This document shows positions 1 to 6,021 of a stretch of 8,001 nucleotides of DNA, in pieces. Location of the stretch: assembly GCA_003105285.1 (NCBI GenBank), contig PQAN01000099.1:1-8001 (forward strand), given 5' to 3'. The position numbers were made by a program, and so were the translations under genes. Every line of letters starts with the position of its first letter. The stretch's first letter is position 1. Under the pieces are notes generated by a model. That model was not told the DNA's origin. It was given only the letters and a program-made list of their open reading frames with translations, and searched no databases. This DNA comes from Methylocystaceae bacterium. Its GTDB lineage: Bacteria > Pseudomonadota > Alphaproteobacteria > Rhizobiales > Beijerinckiaceae.

Positions 1-959
1 AGCGCGATCTTGGCGCGCTCGACTTGAAGCGCGATCGCATGTCCCTGGCGCTGCTCGACGACGTTGCGAAGGCGGCGCAGCAGCGCCGGCGCGAGCGAGC
101 GTTTCTCCAAATCGTTCAACTCGCGCAGCGTAGCTTGCGAATAGAGCAGGTTGATGCGGTGCCAGGTGGCGAGATCGCCGAAATAGGCGTTGGGCACGGC
201 CAAAATCTTGCCGCCGAAATGGCTCTTCGTCTCGCTGTTCAATCCGAAATGCGGCATCACCGCTTTCATGCTGAGCAGCCTGTCGAAATCCGTCCCGCCG
301 ATGTGAACGCCCGTGTTGGCGAGCACGTCGGCGCTTCTGTCCGCTCGCGCGCGGCCCTGCGGCGAGACGCGGACGATGGAAAAATCCGACGTGCCGCCGC
401 CGATATCGGCGATCAGCGCATATTGCTCCTCGGCGACCGTTCGCTCGTAATCCAGCGCCGCCGCGATCGGCTCGTATTGAAACTCCACATGCCGAAATCC
501 TTGGGCTCTGGCGATGGCCTCCAGAGAGTCCTGGGCCTTTCGATCGGCCGTCTCGTCGTCGTCGACGAAATGGACCGGACGGCCCATGACGACCTGCGAC
601 ACATCCGCGCCCGCCGCCGCGTCGGCCGAGCGCTTCAGATGCGCGACGAGCAGGCCGATGATGTCGCCGTACGTATAGGCGCGCCGTTTGATTCGGACCG
701 TCTCGTCGAGGAGCGGATGGCCGAGCACGCTCTTCAGCGAACGCATCAGCCGCCCGTCCTGGCCGTCGACATAGGCTTGCAGCGCCTGTCGGCCGAAGCA
801 GGCCGAACCGTCGTCGAAATCGAAAAAGATCGAGCTCGGAATGGTCGTCTTGTCGCCCTCCACGGGAACGAGCGCGGACCCGTCGCCGCGAGCGCAGGCG
901 ACCGTCGAATTGGACGTGCCGAAATCGAGGCCGCAGAAATGCTTGTCGTCTTGCTTCAT
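1..959 (-). CDS. Hsp70-family ATPase, YegD-like, C-terminus cut by window edge
   Basis: The frame is open from the ATG at 957-959 to the left edge, giving 319 residues without a stop, so the gene is partial. Actin/Hsp70 ATPase landmarks appear in order: phosphate-1 loop GLDFGTSNST (10-19), connect-1 EPIAAALDYE (163-172), phosphate-2 ADIGGGTSDFS (184-194) and GVHIGGTDFDRLL (217-229). The pattern fits the YegD branch of Hsp70, which has the nucleotide-binding domain but lacks a normal DnaK substrate-binding domain; such proteins usually run to roughly 420-450 residues, so perhaps 100 are missing. YegD proteins are cytoplasmic and their clients are poorly known. The start is chosen because MKQDDKHFCG leads straight into the phosphate loop, although no clear Shine-Dalgarno precedes it and the frame stays open upstream. 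No DnaJ or GrpE partner is visible. The family call is strong; the cellular role is unknown. Confidence 0.9.
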   Translation of the reverse strand, partial: MKQDDKHFCGLDFGTSNSTVACARGDGSALVPVEGDKTTIPSSIFFDFDDGSACFGRQALQAYVDGQDGRLMRSLKSVLGHPLLDETVRIKRRAYTYGDIIGLLVAHLKRSADAAAGADVSQVVMGRPVHFVDDDETADRKAQDSLEAIARAQGFRHVEFQYEPIAAALDYERTVAEEQYALIADIGGGTSDFSIVRVSPQGRARADRSADVLANTGVHIGGTDFDRLLSMKAVMPHFGLNSETKSHFGGKILAVPNAYFGDLATWHRINLLYSQATLRELNDLEKRSLAPALLRRLRNVVEQRQGHAIALQVERAKIA

Positions 960-1081
960 GAATGGTCGATCGGTTGGCGCGCCGAGTGCTCCCGCTCGCA
1001 GGAAGAAATCGAGCGGACGAGGGGTCGGCGTATCGCGGGAAGCGGCGATGACGAGGGAGCCTTCACACGATCGCCCCGACA

Positions 1082-1108
1082 CTTCCCGCCTCTCCCGTGA
1101 GCGGGAAG
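1082..1108. repeat. Inverted repeat between the small ORF and the Hsp70 gene
   Basis: Perfect 8-bp arms CTTCCCGC (1082-1089) and GCGGGAAG (1101-1108) enclose an 11-base loop. It lies just downstream of the stop of the small ORF at 1121 and upstream of the Hsp70 start. No T-run follows on either strand, so it is not a standard intrinsic terminator. It could be a transcript-stabilising hairpin, a Rho-associated stem, or one copy of a dispersed REP-like element; one window cannot decide. Confidence 0.5.
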
Positions 1109-1120
1109 GGAAGATGGTTT

Positions 1121-1267
1121 TCAGTCGTCGTAGGAATCGCCGGCGATCATGCGCAATTCCAGCGCCCATTTGCGCTCGCTCGCGTCGGGCGCGGGGCCGT
1201 CCTCCTCCGCCGAGGCGGAGGAGAGCAGAGCGGCGAGCGCCGCCGCGCGGAAAAAGATGCGCCTCAC
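1121..1267 (-). CDS. Possible small secreted peptide (48 aa)
   Basis: A GTG at 1265-1267 opens a 48-residue frame ending in TGA at 1121-1123. The product reads like an exported peptide: basic start (VRRIFFR), hydrophobic core AAALAALL (8-15), then SSASA with a good signal-peptidase I site after Ala20, followed by an acidic mature segment of about 28 residues (EEDGPAPDASERKWALELRM...) ending in SYDD. It begins 29 bp after the yqeY stop on the same strand, so it could be co-transcribed with yqeY. A GGGGA stretch about 8 bases before the GTG is a weak ribosome site. I do not recognise a family. The signal-peptide layout argues for a real gene; the short length, GTG start and GC-rich context argue for caution. 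Confidence 0.45.
   Translation of the reverse strand: MRRIFFRAAALAALLSSASAEEDGPAPDASERKWALELRMIAGDSYDD
1202..1223. repeat. 10-bp perfect inverted repeat inside the small ORF
   Basis: Arms CTCCTCCGCC (1202-1211) and GGCGGAGGAG (1214-1223) flank a 2-base centre. It spans the codons for the end of the signal peptide and the first acidic residues of the putative small peptide. As RNA it would form a stem of about nine pairs with a tight tetraloop. It may be a coincidence of GCG/GAG codon use, a structured RNA element, or the remains of a repeat if the small ORF is not translated. Confidence 0.45.
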
Positions 1268-1296
1268 AGGAAATTCCCCGAAAACCGCGGACCCGC

Positions 1297-1746
1297 TCAG
1301 CCGGACAGCGCCGCCTTGACCGCCGCGCTGGCTTTGCCGAAGTCGATGCGGCCCGTATATTTCGCCTTGAGCGCGGCGACCACCTTGCCCATATCCTTGA
1401 TCGACGCCGCTCCGGTTTCGGCGATCGCCGCCTTTATGGCCTCCGCGACCTCGGCTTCCCCGAGCTGTTGCGGCAGGTAGCCGGAAATGACGGCGATTTC
1501 GGCGCGCTCCTTCTCGGCGAGGTCGGCGCGGCCCGCTTTCTCGTAGATATCGAGCGACTCCTGCCGGCTTTTCACCATTTTCTGCAGCAGAGCGAGAATT
1601 TCGTCGTCCGACAGGCTCTTGCCCTGGCCGCGCGCCTCGATGTCGCGATCCTTGAGCCCGGCGGCGATCATGCGGATCGTCTCCACCCGCTGCTTGTCGC
1701 CGCTCTTCATGGCCGCCTTGAGGTCGGCCGTAAACCGTTCGCGCAT
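1297..1746 (-). CDS. yqeY: GatB/YqeY domain protein
   Basis: This 149-residue protein has the usual full length of the stand-alone YqeY family, related to the C-terminal tail domain of GatB, the tRNA-dependent amidotransferase subunit. Recognisable features are the helical N-terminus MRERFTADLKAAMKSGDK, the LSDDEILALLQKMVKSRQES segment (45-64) that includes the typical KxRxES motif, YLPQQL (90-95), and the C-terminal DMGKVVAALKAKYTGRIDFG block with the small tRNA-binding-like fold. The start is ATG at 1744-1746, with only a weak GTGGA ribosome site. It is divergent from carA across about 100 bp. In many alphaproteobacteria this gene is followed by dnaG and rpoD; here a small ORF and an Hsp70 gene follow instead. 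Its biochemical role is still uncertain; tRNA-linked amidation is inferred from homology. Confidence 0.93.
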   Translation of the reverse strand: MRERFTADLKAAMKSGDKQRVETIRMIAAGLKDRDIEARGQGKSLSDDEILALLQKMVKSRQESLDIYEKAGRADLAEKERAEIAVISGYLPQQLGEAEVAEAIKAAIAETGAASIKDMGKVVAALKAKYTGRIDFGKASAAVKAALSG

Positions 1747-1791
1747 TGTATTTCCACTTCGCGGTGAAATGTTTTAGGACCATGCCCGGCG

Positions 1792-1813
1792 GGCGCTCGA
1801 GCGACGGAGCGCC
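1792..1813. repeat. Inverted repeat in the yqeY-carA divergent spacer
   Basis: Arms GGCGCTC (1792-1798) and GAGCGCC (1807-1813) enclose 8 bases. The repeat lies 36 bp before the carA ATG, in the spacer that must hold promoters for both yqeY and carA. It could be an operator or a hairpin in the carA leader. I see no convincing -35/-10 pair nearby and no uracil-rich tail, so a classical pyrimidine attenuator is not supported. Confidence 0.4.
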
Positions 1814-1848
1814 AGGCCGGCGATGTCGGAGTGAGGCATAGAGCGGGG

Positions 1849-3039
1849 ATGAGCTTGGATCAAGACAGGGAAGCCGGCTGGACGGCGCCGGTCCACACGG
1901 GCGTTCTGGTTCTTTCGAGCGGCGAGGCGATTTTCGGCTTCGGCTTCGGCGCTTCCGGCGCGGCGGTCGGCGAGGTCTGCTTCAACACCGCCATGACCGG
2001 CTATCAGGAAATCCTCACCGATCCGTCCTACGCCGGGCAGATCGTCACTTTCACCTTTCCCCACATCGGCAATGTCGGCGTCAATGAGGAGGACGTCGAG
2101 ACCGTCGATCTTTCGAGCCGCGCCGGCGTGCGCGGCGTCATCGTCGGCCAGCCGTCGAGCGATCCCTCCAACCACCGCGCCCTCGCGCATTTGAACGACT
2201 GGCTCTCGGCGCGCGGAATCGTCGGGCTCTATGGCGTCGACACGCGCGCGCTCACGACGCTCATTCGCGAGAAGGGCATGCCGAACGCCGTCATCGCGCA
2301 TGCGCCGGACGGCGTCTTCGACCTCGCCGCTCTGCGCGCGCGAGCCGCCTCCTGGCCGGGCATAGACGGCATGGACCTCGTGCCCGGCGTCACCGCGAGC
2401 GAACGCTACGATTGGGACGAGACGATCTGGCGGCTCGGCGAAGGCTACGGCAAGCGCAATGGCGCGAAATATCGCGTCGTCGCGATCGACTATGGCGTCA
2501 AGCGCAATATCTTGCGCCTGCTCGCGCAGTCGGACTGCGACGTGACCGTCGTGCCGGCGACGGCCAGCGCGCAGGACATTCTCGCGCTGAAGCCGGACGG
2601 CGTGTTTCTCTCCAATGGGCCGGGCGACCCGGCGGAGACGGGCAAATACGCCGTGCCGACGATCCGCGAGCTTCTCGCGCATAAGGTCCCGGTCTTCGGC
2701 ATTTGTCTCGGCCATCAGATGATGGCGCTCGCCGTCGGCGCGAAGACGAAGAAAATGCCGCAGGGCCATCACGGCGCCAATCATCCGGTGAAGGATTTCA
2801 CCACCGGCAAGGTCGAGATCGTCTCGATGAACCACGGCTTCGCCGTCGATCGCGACAGCCTGCCGGAGAATGTCGTCGAGACGCACCGCTCGCTGTTCGA
2901 CGGCTCCAATTGCGGCATCGCGCTCGAGGACCGCCCCGCCTTCTCGGTGCAGCATCACCCCGAGGCGTCGCCGGGGCCGCAGGACAGCCATTATCTGTTC
3001 GCGCGCTTCGTGGAGATGATGGAGCGGGCGAGGGCGTGA
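1849..3039 (+). CDS. carA: Carbamoyl-phosphate synthase small (glutaminase) subunit
   Basis: CarA hydrolyses glutamine and channels ammonia to CarB for carbamoyl phosphate, the precursor of arginine and pyrimidines. From the ATG at 1849 the protein has 396 residues, normal for the family. The N-terminal CPSase small-subunit domain shows GEVCFNTAMTGYQEILTDPSY and FTFPHIGNVGVNEED. The C-terminal class I glutamine amidotransferase domain has FLSNGPGDP, the nucleophile elbow GICLGHQ with Cys286, and QHHPEASPGP with His370 and Glu372. The Cys-His spacing equals that of the E. coli enzyme, so the catalytic triad is intact. A GTG at 1831 would add six residues; GGAGTGAGG at 1827-1835 lies upstream of the ATG, although 13 bases is a long spacing. 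carB is not adjacent, which is common in alphaproteobacteria. The next gene is convergent, and the 93-bp gap (3040-3132) shows no clear terminator. Confidence 0.97.
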   Translation: MSLDQDREAGWTAPVHTGVLVLSSGEAIFGFGFGASGAAVGEVCFNTAMTGYQEILTDPSYAGQIVTFTFPHIGNVGVNEEDVETVDLSSRAGVRGVIVGQPSSDPSNHRALAHLNDWLSARGIVGLYGVDTRALTTLIREKGMPNAVIAHAPDGVFDLAALRARAASWPGIDGMDLVPGVTASERYDWDETIWRLGEGYGKRNGAKYRVVAIDYGVKRNILRLLAQSDCDVTVVPATASAQDILALKPDGVFLSNGPGDPAETGKYAVPTIRELLAHKVPVFGICLGHQMMALAVGAKTKKMPQGHHGANHPVKDFTTGKVEIVSMNHGFAVDRDSLPENVVETHRSLFDGSNCGIALEDRPAFSVQHHPEASPGPQDSHYLFARFVEMMERARA

Positions 3040-3132
3040 GGAGCTTCGGCCGGCGAGCCGTAACGGCGCCGATCATGGAAGCATCTATTCGAACCGCATC
3101 GTCTTAAGAGACACGACGACGCATCGAGCCGA

Positions 3133-4482
3133 TCACATAGGCGGATCGATCCCGGCGGCCCTGTTTTCGACAGGCAGCACCACGGTGAAAATCGCTCCGC
3201 CGTCAGGGTTGGGCTCGGCCCATATTTGTCCGTGATGCTCCTCGACGATCGAACGCGTGATCGACAGTCCGACGCCCAACCCTCCGGCCTTGGTCGTCAT
3301 CAAGGGTTCGAACAGCTTCGTCTTGATCGCGGGAGAAATCCCTGCGCCTGTGTCCGCGACGTCGATTCGGATCGAGTTTTCGCCGACGGGCCGGGACGAT
3401 ATGGCGAGCGCGCGTTCCGGGCTCGATTGCATGGCGTCGAACGCATTGGTGATCAGATTGGTGAAAATCTGTCTCATCTCCACGGCGTTCGCCAATACGA
3501 CATCGTTGCGAGCCGTGAGGTTGGCGTCAATTCGAATACGCGCTTCCTCCTGCAGCTTGCGATTGGCTTCGATCACGCTTCGAATCACTCCATGCAGGTG
3601 CAAAAGCTTTTTCTCGGCTTTGCGGTCCGTGATGGCTTGTCGCAGATGCACGATGATCTGGCGGACGTTTTCCAGTTGCGTCGCCGCGTCCCGCAGAGGC
3701 CGCTCGATCGGAACTTCCCTTTTCTCCGTCGGAATCTGCAAAAGACGCTCCGCCGAACGGATGTAAGAGGTCGCCGCCGCGAGCGGCTGGCTGATCTCAT
3801 GCGCGAGTCCTGCGGCCATTTCGGCCAAAACGCCCAAGTTCTTCACGCTCGCGCTCGCCTTCTCCTCGGCGTCGATTTGCGTCGCGACCAGATTTCCCAG
3901 CTCTTTGGCGTAGTTGAATGAACCGAGAAAGAGCACGGCTGAATAAACGGCGAGAACGGTCGCCATCAATATGTGCTCGGTATCGCCGACGCGGAGCAGT
4001 GCGACGAGGGCTCCCATTGCGATCGGACCTGAAAACGCGATCGCGCCCGCCGGTGTGCTGGCCATCACGAACACGCCGCCGCACAGCATTCCGGAACTCA
4101 GGCAGACAATGAGCAGCTTACCGCCGAGGCTCGCGTCGTCGAAGAACAGCAAGGGGAGCGCGGCCCAGGCCAAGCCGAGCGAGATCGCGTACAGCAGCAG
4201 CCGTCGAATTCCCCGCCGCCGGCGCGGAGCGGCGCTCCTCGAAGTCGCGCGTCGGACCCATTGCCGCAGAACCATGAGGCTGACGATCGACCAAATGACC
4301 GTCGCCCACCCGAGAGCGAGAGGGAACTTGTCCGTTTTCCAGCTCGCGATCACGAAAACCAGGGCATTGCAGACATTGGCGAGCATCACGCCGGGGAAAT
4401 GGCGCATCAGCGCCGATAACTGCTCCGCCTGCACCCTCTCGGCGCCTTGATCCGAGAGCGCGCGCCTCTCCGACTCGTCCAT
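3133..4482 (-). CDS. Membrane sensor histidine kinase, six-TM, FixL/DctB-like core
   Basis: From the ATG at 4480-4482 the product has 449 residues. Six hydrophobic segments (about 31-48, 53-73, 95-113, 122-140, 145-165, 170-189) form a membrane sensor module with almost no periplasmic domain. A short linker leads to the HisKA box EMAAGLAHEISQPLAA with the phosphorylatable His228. The ATPase domain follows: N box TNLITNAFDAM (Asn346), G1 DTGAGIS (377-383), F box FEPLMTTK and G2 GLGVGLSI. The C-terminal stretch up to WAEPNPDGGAIF closely resembles FixL/DctB-type kinases. All key kinase residues are present. There is no PAS, HAMP or receiver domain and no response regulator beside it, so partner and signal are unknown. 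A TTG at 4575 would add 31 basic residues unlike a normal N-terminus, so the ATG is preferred despite no clear ribosome site. A weak TTGAAC box (4522-4527) is the only promoter hint in the 121-bp gap from brnA. Confidence 0.9.
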   Translation of the reverse strand: MDESERRALSDQGAERVQAEQLSALMRHFPGVMLANVCNALVFVIASWKTDKFPLALGWATVIWSIVSLMVLRQWVRRATSRSAAPRRRRGIRRLLLYAISLGLAWAALPLLFFDDASLGGKLLIVCLSSGMLCGGVFVMASTPAGAIAFSGPIAMGALVALLRVGDTEHILMATVLAVYSAVLFLGSFNYAKELGNLVATQIDAEEKASASVKNLGVLAEMAAGLAHEISQPLAAATSYIRSAERLLQIPTEKREVPIERPLRDAATQLENVRQIIVHLRQAITDRKAEKKLLHLHGVIRSVIEANRKLQEEARIRIDANLTARNDVVLANAVEMRQIFTNLITNAFDAMQSSPERALAISSRPVGENSIRIDVADTGAGISPAIKTKLFEPLMTTKAGGLGVGLSITRSIVEEHHGQIWAEPNPDGGAIFTVVLPVENRAAGIDPPM

Positions 4483-4603
4483 AAATGGTGCAACAAAACG
4501 ATTTTTGAGCCGCGCGCAAGGGTTCAACCGAAAAATCCGAGGGCGCCGGCTGCGGCGACTGCGTAGTTCCTGCAATGAGATGAAATGCGGCGTTGGCGCT
4601 GGT

Positions 4604-4900
4604 TTATTCTGATGGCCGCGCTCCCCCTCGCATCGCCTCGAAATACGCGCGCAGCACGGCGTTCATGCGCGTCAGATGGCCGGGTCCCTGCGCCTTGAAC
4701 CAGTCGAGCACATCGGCGTCGACGCGCAAATGAACCGACGCCTTGCGCTCGCGCGGCCGAACGCGCACAGCATGCGCCCAGAACTCTTCTCCCAACGGCT
4801 CGGCTTCCGGCGCGTCGGCTCGCGTCTCAGACTCCCCGCGCGCTCGCGCGGTCTCAATCTCGTCGAGAGAGAATTTCTTGATAATAGCGTTCTCGGTCAC
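4604..4900 (-). CDS. brnA: BrnA-family antitoxin
   Basis: This 98-residue protein is the probable antitoxin partner of the brnT toxin upstream. BrnA binds and neutralises BrnT, and the complex represses the operon. The N-terminal part IIKKFSLDEIETARARGESE is the flexible segment typical of BrnA. The C-terminal part is a ribbon-helix-helix DNA-binding domain: strand KASVHLRVD (53-61), helix ADVLDWFKAQ (62-71), the turn GPGHLTRMN (72-80) and helix AVLRAYFEAM. The start is GTG at 4898-4900, 47 bp inside the 3' end of brnT, with AAAGGG a few bases upstream as a ribosome site. No later ATG gives a full N-terminus. The overlap implies translational coupling to the toxin gene. Length and fold are normal. 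Confidence 0.88.
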   Translation of the reverse strand: MTENAIIKKFSLDEIETARARGESETRADAPEAEPLGEEFWAHAVRVRPRERKASVHLRVDADVLDWFKAQGPGHLTRMNAVLRAYFEAMRGGARPSE

Positions 4901-5138
4901 GACGATTGGCCCTTTGCGCGCTGATGATGCGGATCACGTCGAACCGCATCGTATAGACAACCCGATAAACCGTCCCGTCGACATGGCCGATGGCGACCCA
5001 CCGTTCTTCGCCATAATCGTCGCGATCGTCCGCGAGTTCGAAAATATCGTTTTCGAAAATCGCCGCCGCATCGAAAAAATCCACGCCGTGCTTGCGGATG
5101 TTCGCGCGCCGCTTGGCCTCGTCCCATTCGAAATCCAT
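4854..5138 (-). CDS. brnT: BrnT-family ribonuclease toxin
   Basis: This is a 94-residue toxin of the BrnT family (RelE-like fold), which in Brucella cleaves RNA and inhibits translation until bound by BrnA. Family marks are the start FEWDEAKRRANIRKHGVDF (3-21), AAAIFEND (24-31), DDRDDYGEERWVAIG (37-51) and the C-terminal DVIRIISAQRANRRDRERYY (67-86). The usual C-terminal motif is ISAR followed by xA; here it reads ISAQRA, with Gln75 at a normally arginine position, so full toxicity is not certain. ATG at 5136-5138 gives the expected N-terminus; a TTG two codons upstream is possible. AGTGGA some nine bases upstream is a weak ribosome site. The toxin gene comes first in the operon, usual for brnTA, and overlaps brnA by 47 bp. 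Confidence 0.88.
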   Translation of the reverse strand: MDFEWDEAKRRANIRKHGVDFFDAAAIFENDIFELADDRDDYGEERWVAIGHVDGTVYRVVYTMRFDVIRIISAQRANRRDRERYYQEILSRRD

Positions 5139-5151
5139 CGACAAAATCCAC

Positions 5152-5179
5152 TTATGTGTACACTATCATGTACACATAA
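5152..5179. promoter_or_regulatory. Palindromic operator upstream of brnT
   Basis: A perfect inverted repeat with 11-bp arms, TTATGTGTACA (5152-5162) and TGTACACATAA (5169-5179), surrounds a 6-bp spacer. It ends 13 bp before the brnT ATG in a conspicuously AT-rich patch of an otherwise GC-rich window. BrnA, alone or bound to BrnT, is known to repress its own operon through promoter-proximal inverted repeats, so this is the expected binding site. Assignment to BrnA is inference from position and symmetry. Confidence 0.75.
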
Positions 5180-5183
5180 ACAA
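5155..5183 (-). promoter_or_regulatory. Candidate brnTA promoter
   Basis: On the minus strand TTGTTT (5178-5183) and TACACA (5155-5160) lie 17 bp apart, a sigma-70-like spacing with partial consensus match. Transcription would begin near 5148, leaving a leader of only about 10 bases before the brnT ATG. The palindrome at 5152-5179 covers the spacer and the -10 box, so a repressor bound there would block polymerase. The boxes are weak by sequence; the operator overlap is the main support. Confidence 0.4.
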
Positions 5184-5229
5184 CAAGAAAAACATTCAGG
5201 GATCGCTCGACCTTACGGCCGAACGCTTC

Positions 5230-6021
5230 TCACCCCAGCGCGATCGCCGAGACGAGCCGCCCGTAATCCGGCTCCTTGCGATGCACGCTGCGGCGGTAGC
5301 TGAAGCAGTGCGTTTCATTCGTATAGGTGTCGATGCGCAAGCTTTCGAAGGAGGCGACGTCGAGCGCCGCGACGCGCGATTCGATGAAGGACGGAAGATC
5401 GAACATCGCATGGCCCGCTCGCGTCGAGGGCGCGAAAAAGCGTGCATGGCGCGCATCGACCGACACGAAACGCTCGACGAATTCGGCGCCGACCTCGTAG
5501 CTCTTAGGGCCGATCGCCGGGCCGAGCGCGACGTGAACGTCGGCGCGCCGCGCGCCGCGCGTCTCCATGGCGGCGACCGTCGCCTCGATCATGCCGGTCA
5601 GCGCGCCTTTCCAGCCGGCGTGGCAAGCGCCGACGACGCCGGCGCGCGCGTCGGCGAACAGCAGCATGCCGCAATCGGCGCCCGTCACGCCCAAGGCGAG
5701 CGCGGCCTGGTCGGTGACGAGCCCATCGCAGCGCGGACGCGCGTCGGCTTCCCAAGGCGCGTCGACATAGAGCGCCTCGCTCGAGTGGATTTGATAGGGG
5801 ACCAGCAGGCGGTCCGCCTCGGCGGCGAGACGGCGCGCCATGCGGGCGCGATTCTCGGCGACGCGCGACGGCTCGTCATCGGAGCCGACGCCGCCGTTCA
5901 ACGACTCGTAGACGCCGTCCGACACGCCGCCCGCACGCGTGAAGAAGGCGTGGCGGACGCCCGGCAGAGCGAGATTGGCGGCGCTCAGAATCGCGAGGCC
6001 GTCGTCCGGCGTGTCGGTCAT
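5230..6021 (-). CDS. pgeF: Peptidoglycan editing factor PgeF (YfiH, laccase-domain family)
   Basis: This 263-residue protein belongs to the YfiH/DUF152 family, long called polyphenol oxidase or laccase-domain proteins. In E. coli PgeF acts in the cytoplasm to remove wrongly added L-serine from peptidoglycan precursors; the animal relative LACC1/FAMIN acts on purine nucleosides. The metal-binding set is complete: His79 in YQIHSS, Cys117 in TGADCGML and His134 in GACHAGWKGAL. Further family marks are FFTRAGGVSDGVYESLN (26-42), ALGPAIGPKSYEVG (165-178) and the C-terminal ETHCFSYRR (236-244). The ATG at 6019-6021 overlaps the stop of the preceding methyltransferase by 4 bp, and an AGGA lies about 9 bases upstream, supporting this start and coupled translation. 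Family assignment is firm; the exact substrate here is inferred. Confidence 0.94.
   Translation of the reverse strand: MTDTPDDGLAILSAANLALPGVRHAFFTRAGGVSDGVYESLNGGVGSDDEPSRVAENRARMARRLAAEADRLLVPYQIHSSEALYVDAPWEADARPRCDGLVTDQAALALGVTGADCGMLLFADARAGVVGACHAGWKGALTGMIEATVAAMETRGARRADVHVALGPAIGPKSYEVGAEFVERFVSVDARHARFFAPSTRAGHAMFDLPSFIESRVAALDVASFESLRIDTYTNETHCFSYRRSVHRKEPDYGRLVSAIALG

Noticed and set aside
24..1100. Plus-strand frame of 358 codons
   Set aside because: It is antisense to the clear Hsp70 gene, lacks any recognisable domain and is arginine-rich, as expected from the complement of GC-rich codons.
841..1767. Plus-strand frame of 308 codons
   Set aside because: It runs antisense to yqeY and the small ORF, with low-complexity arginine-rich sequence and no family resemblance.
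1751..1770. Imperfect inverted repeat TTTCCAC/GTGAAA upstream of yqeY
   Set aside because: It has short arms with a bulge, within chance expectation for a spacer of this length.
1774..2991. Minus-strand frame of 405 codons opposite carA
   Set aside because: carA is unmistakable with an intact catalytic triad; the antisense product is rich in Arg, Ala and Asp and has no domain.
3040..3132. Bidirectional terminator between convergent carA and the kinase gene
   Set aside because: Short GGCCGG/GCCG complementarities exist, but there is no stable stem with a T-run on either strand.
3226..3921. Plus-strand frame of 231 codons opposite the histidine kinase
   Set aside because: The kinase boxes are all on the minus strand; this frame has no supporting motif.
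4483..4575. Longer histidine kinase start (TTG at 4575)
   Set aside because: The 31 extra residues are highly basic and of intergenic appearance; the ATG at 4482 gives a normal full-length kinase.
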